NCBI RefSeq assembly: GCF_021107415.1
Contig: NZ_JAIOSW010000327.1
Span: 1-7,056, forward strand
Origin: Desulfobacula sp.
GTDB taxonomy: Bacteria > Desulfobacterota > Desulfobacteria > Desulfobacterales > Desulfobacteraceae
DNA length: 7,056 nucleotides
Direction of reading: 5' to 3'
Shown here: positions 6,353 to 7,056 of the stretch, in pieces
How the letters are laid out: every line of letters begins with the position of its first letter
How positions within the stretch are numbered: the first letter of the stretch is position 1
Made by a program: the position numbers and the translations under genes
Notes under the pieces: generated by a model
What the model was told of the DNA's origin: nothing
Seen by the model: only the letters and a program-made list of their open reading frames with translations
The model's database searches: none

Positions 6353-7056
6353 CTAAAAAAACCCTGTGTCAGTATACCGATGAAAAGCAAAACGGATATC
6401 ATTGAATTCATATGGAAAAACGCCACATTAATCTGCGTCAAATCATCGGGTTTAACAAGCTTGTGCTCTACTACTAGAAGAAGGCCGATGATCCCCATGA
6501 ATACTAAAAAAACAGGATGCATGCCAAATGTCATATACATGGCCAAAAGAAAAACAAAGGTTAAAGTATGAAGCACAGAAGAAATGCGCATGGCTTTTTG
6601 CGGGCCTATTTTTGACGGCAGGGAAAAAAGACCCTGCTTTTGATCAAAATCAATGTCCTGGCAGGAATAAAGGATATCAAATCCGGCAATATAGGTCATA
6701 AGAGAAAGACTTAAAAAAACAATACTCCAGGACAGGGTTCCGGTAATGGCCACCCATGCTCCCACAGGGGCAAGACAGATGGCAAATCCAAGATAAAGAT
6801 GACAAAACTTTGTAAATCGTTTGGTGTAGGAATAAAACAATAAAAAAAATAATACCGGGAAAGAAAGCATCAGGCAAAGGCGTGACAGCATGGCTGCACA
6901 GAAAATAAATACCAGGGATGACAGGATAACAAACAACAGACTTTCCTTTTTTGATAATAATCCTGACGGGATTTCCCTTATGGCTGTCCTCTCATTTTTA
7001 AGATCAATATCTGCATCCACAATCCTGTTAAACCCCATTGCCGCAGATCTTGCCCC
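6349..7056 (-). CDS. ubiA: UbiA-family 4-hydroxybenzoate (MqnP-like) polyprenyltransferase, N-terminus outside window
   Basis: An integral membrane prenyltransferase that attaches a polyprenyl chain to an aromatic acid during quinone biosynthesis. The open frame continues to the right edge: the residues before the ATG at 7038 read GARSAA, matching the family (ARSAAMGFNRIVDADID), so this ATG is internal. 235 residues are visible, and about 50-60 are missing compared with usual family members. The first Mg-prenyl-diphosphate motif is N-x3-D-x-D-x-D (visible residues 10-18), with ERTAIREIPSG after it. The second is YSCQDIDFDQKQG (D134 and D138 in visible numbering). YSYTKRFTKFCHLYLGFAIC and APVGAWVAITG are typical of the group. 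In menaquinone-using anaerobes this type usually corresponds to MqnP of the futalosine route, an inference here because no other mqn gene is in view. The stop overlaps the cca start (ATGA). Confidence 0.92.
   Translation of the reverse strand, partial: GARSAAMGFNRIVDADIDLKNERTAIREIPSGLLSKKESLLFVILSSLVFIFCAAMLSRLCLMLSFPVLFFLLFYSYTKRFTKFCHLYLGFAICLAPVGAWVAITGTLSWSIVFLSLSLMTYIAGFDILYSCQDIDFDQKQGLFSLPSKIGPQKAMRISSVLHTLTFVFLLAMYMTFGMHPVFLVFMGIIGLLLVVEHKLVKPDDLTQINVAFFHMNSMISVLLFIGILTQGFFR

Overview
The window is a compact, ordinary-looking bacterial chromosome segment of moderate to low GC. It holds seven protein genes and no RNA genes, insertion sequences, phage genes or CRISPR arrays. My best guess at the source is an anaerobic, probably sulfate-reducing member of the Desulfobacterota (Desulfobacteraceae-like). 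This is inference from the mix of a GlcF-type Fe-S/CCG oxidoreductase subunit, a SerB with two ACT domains, an MqnP/UbiA-type prenyltransferase next to cca, and an OFA-type MFS carrier. No marker gene proves it.

Layout, left to right. (1) The 3' end of queC (queuosine precursor synthesis) runs on the + strand and converges on and overlaps the next gene by 17 nt. (2) A minus-strand pair, serB then a glcF-like gene, is translationally linked. serB encodes phosphoserine phosphatase. The glcF-like gene encodes a protein with two 4Fe-4S clusters and two CCG domains. The junction between them is occupied by six tandem 18-bp units that encode a hexapeptide repeat (NLKVTR type). (3) A 151-bp divergent intergenic region carries a near-consensus sigma-70 promoter for the next gene. 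(4) A lone + strand gene encodes a secreted family-3 solute-binding protein, visibly more AT-rich than its neighbours and without a permease or ATPase. (5) A minus-strand operon runs ubiA/mqnP-like prenyltransferase, then cca (tRNA nucleotidyltransferase), then an MFS carrier. Its genes overlap by 4 nt and 28 nt, and the prenyltransferase gene runs off the right edge.

The genes are mostly housekeeping: tRNA modification (queC), tRNA 3' end maturation (cca), serine biosynthesis (serB) and quinone biosynthesis (prenyltransferase). The GlcF-like protein, the MFS carrier and the binding protein would be the metabolic and uptake components. A link between the GlcF-like oxidoreductase (2-hydroxyacid oxidation) and the OFA-like carrier (monocarboxylate transport) is conceivable, but they are not in one operon.

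I found no convincing new biological system. Three things deserve a second look. First, the glcF-like gene holds two separate in-frame tandem repeats (18 bp x 6 and 12 bp x 4). Second, the serB stop codon is formed by the first unit of the 18-bp array. Third, an A_AAA_AAA heptamer lies directly against the cca stop codon, placed so that a -1 shift would enter the MFS reading frame.
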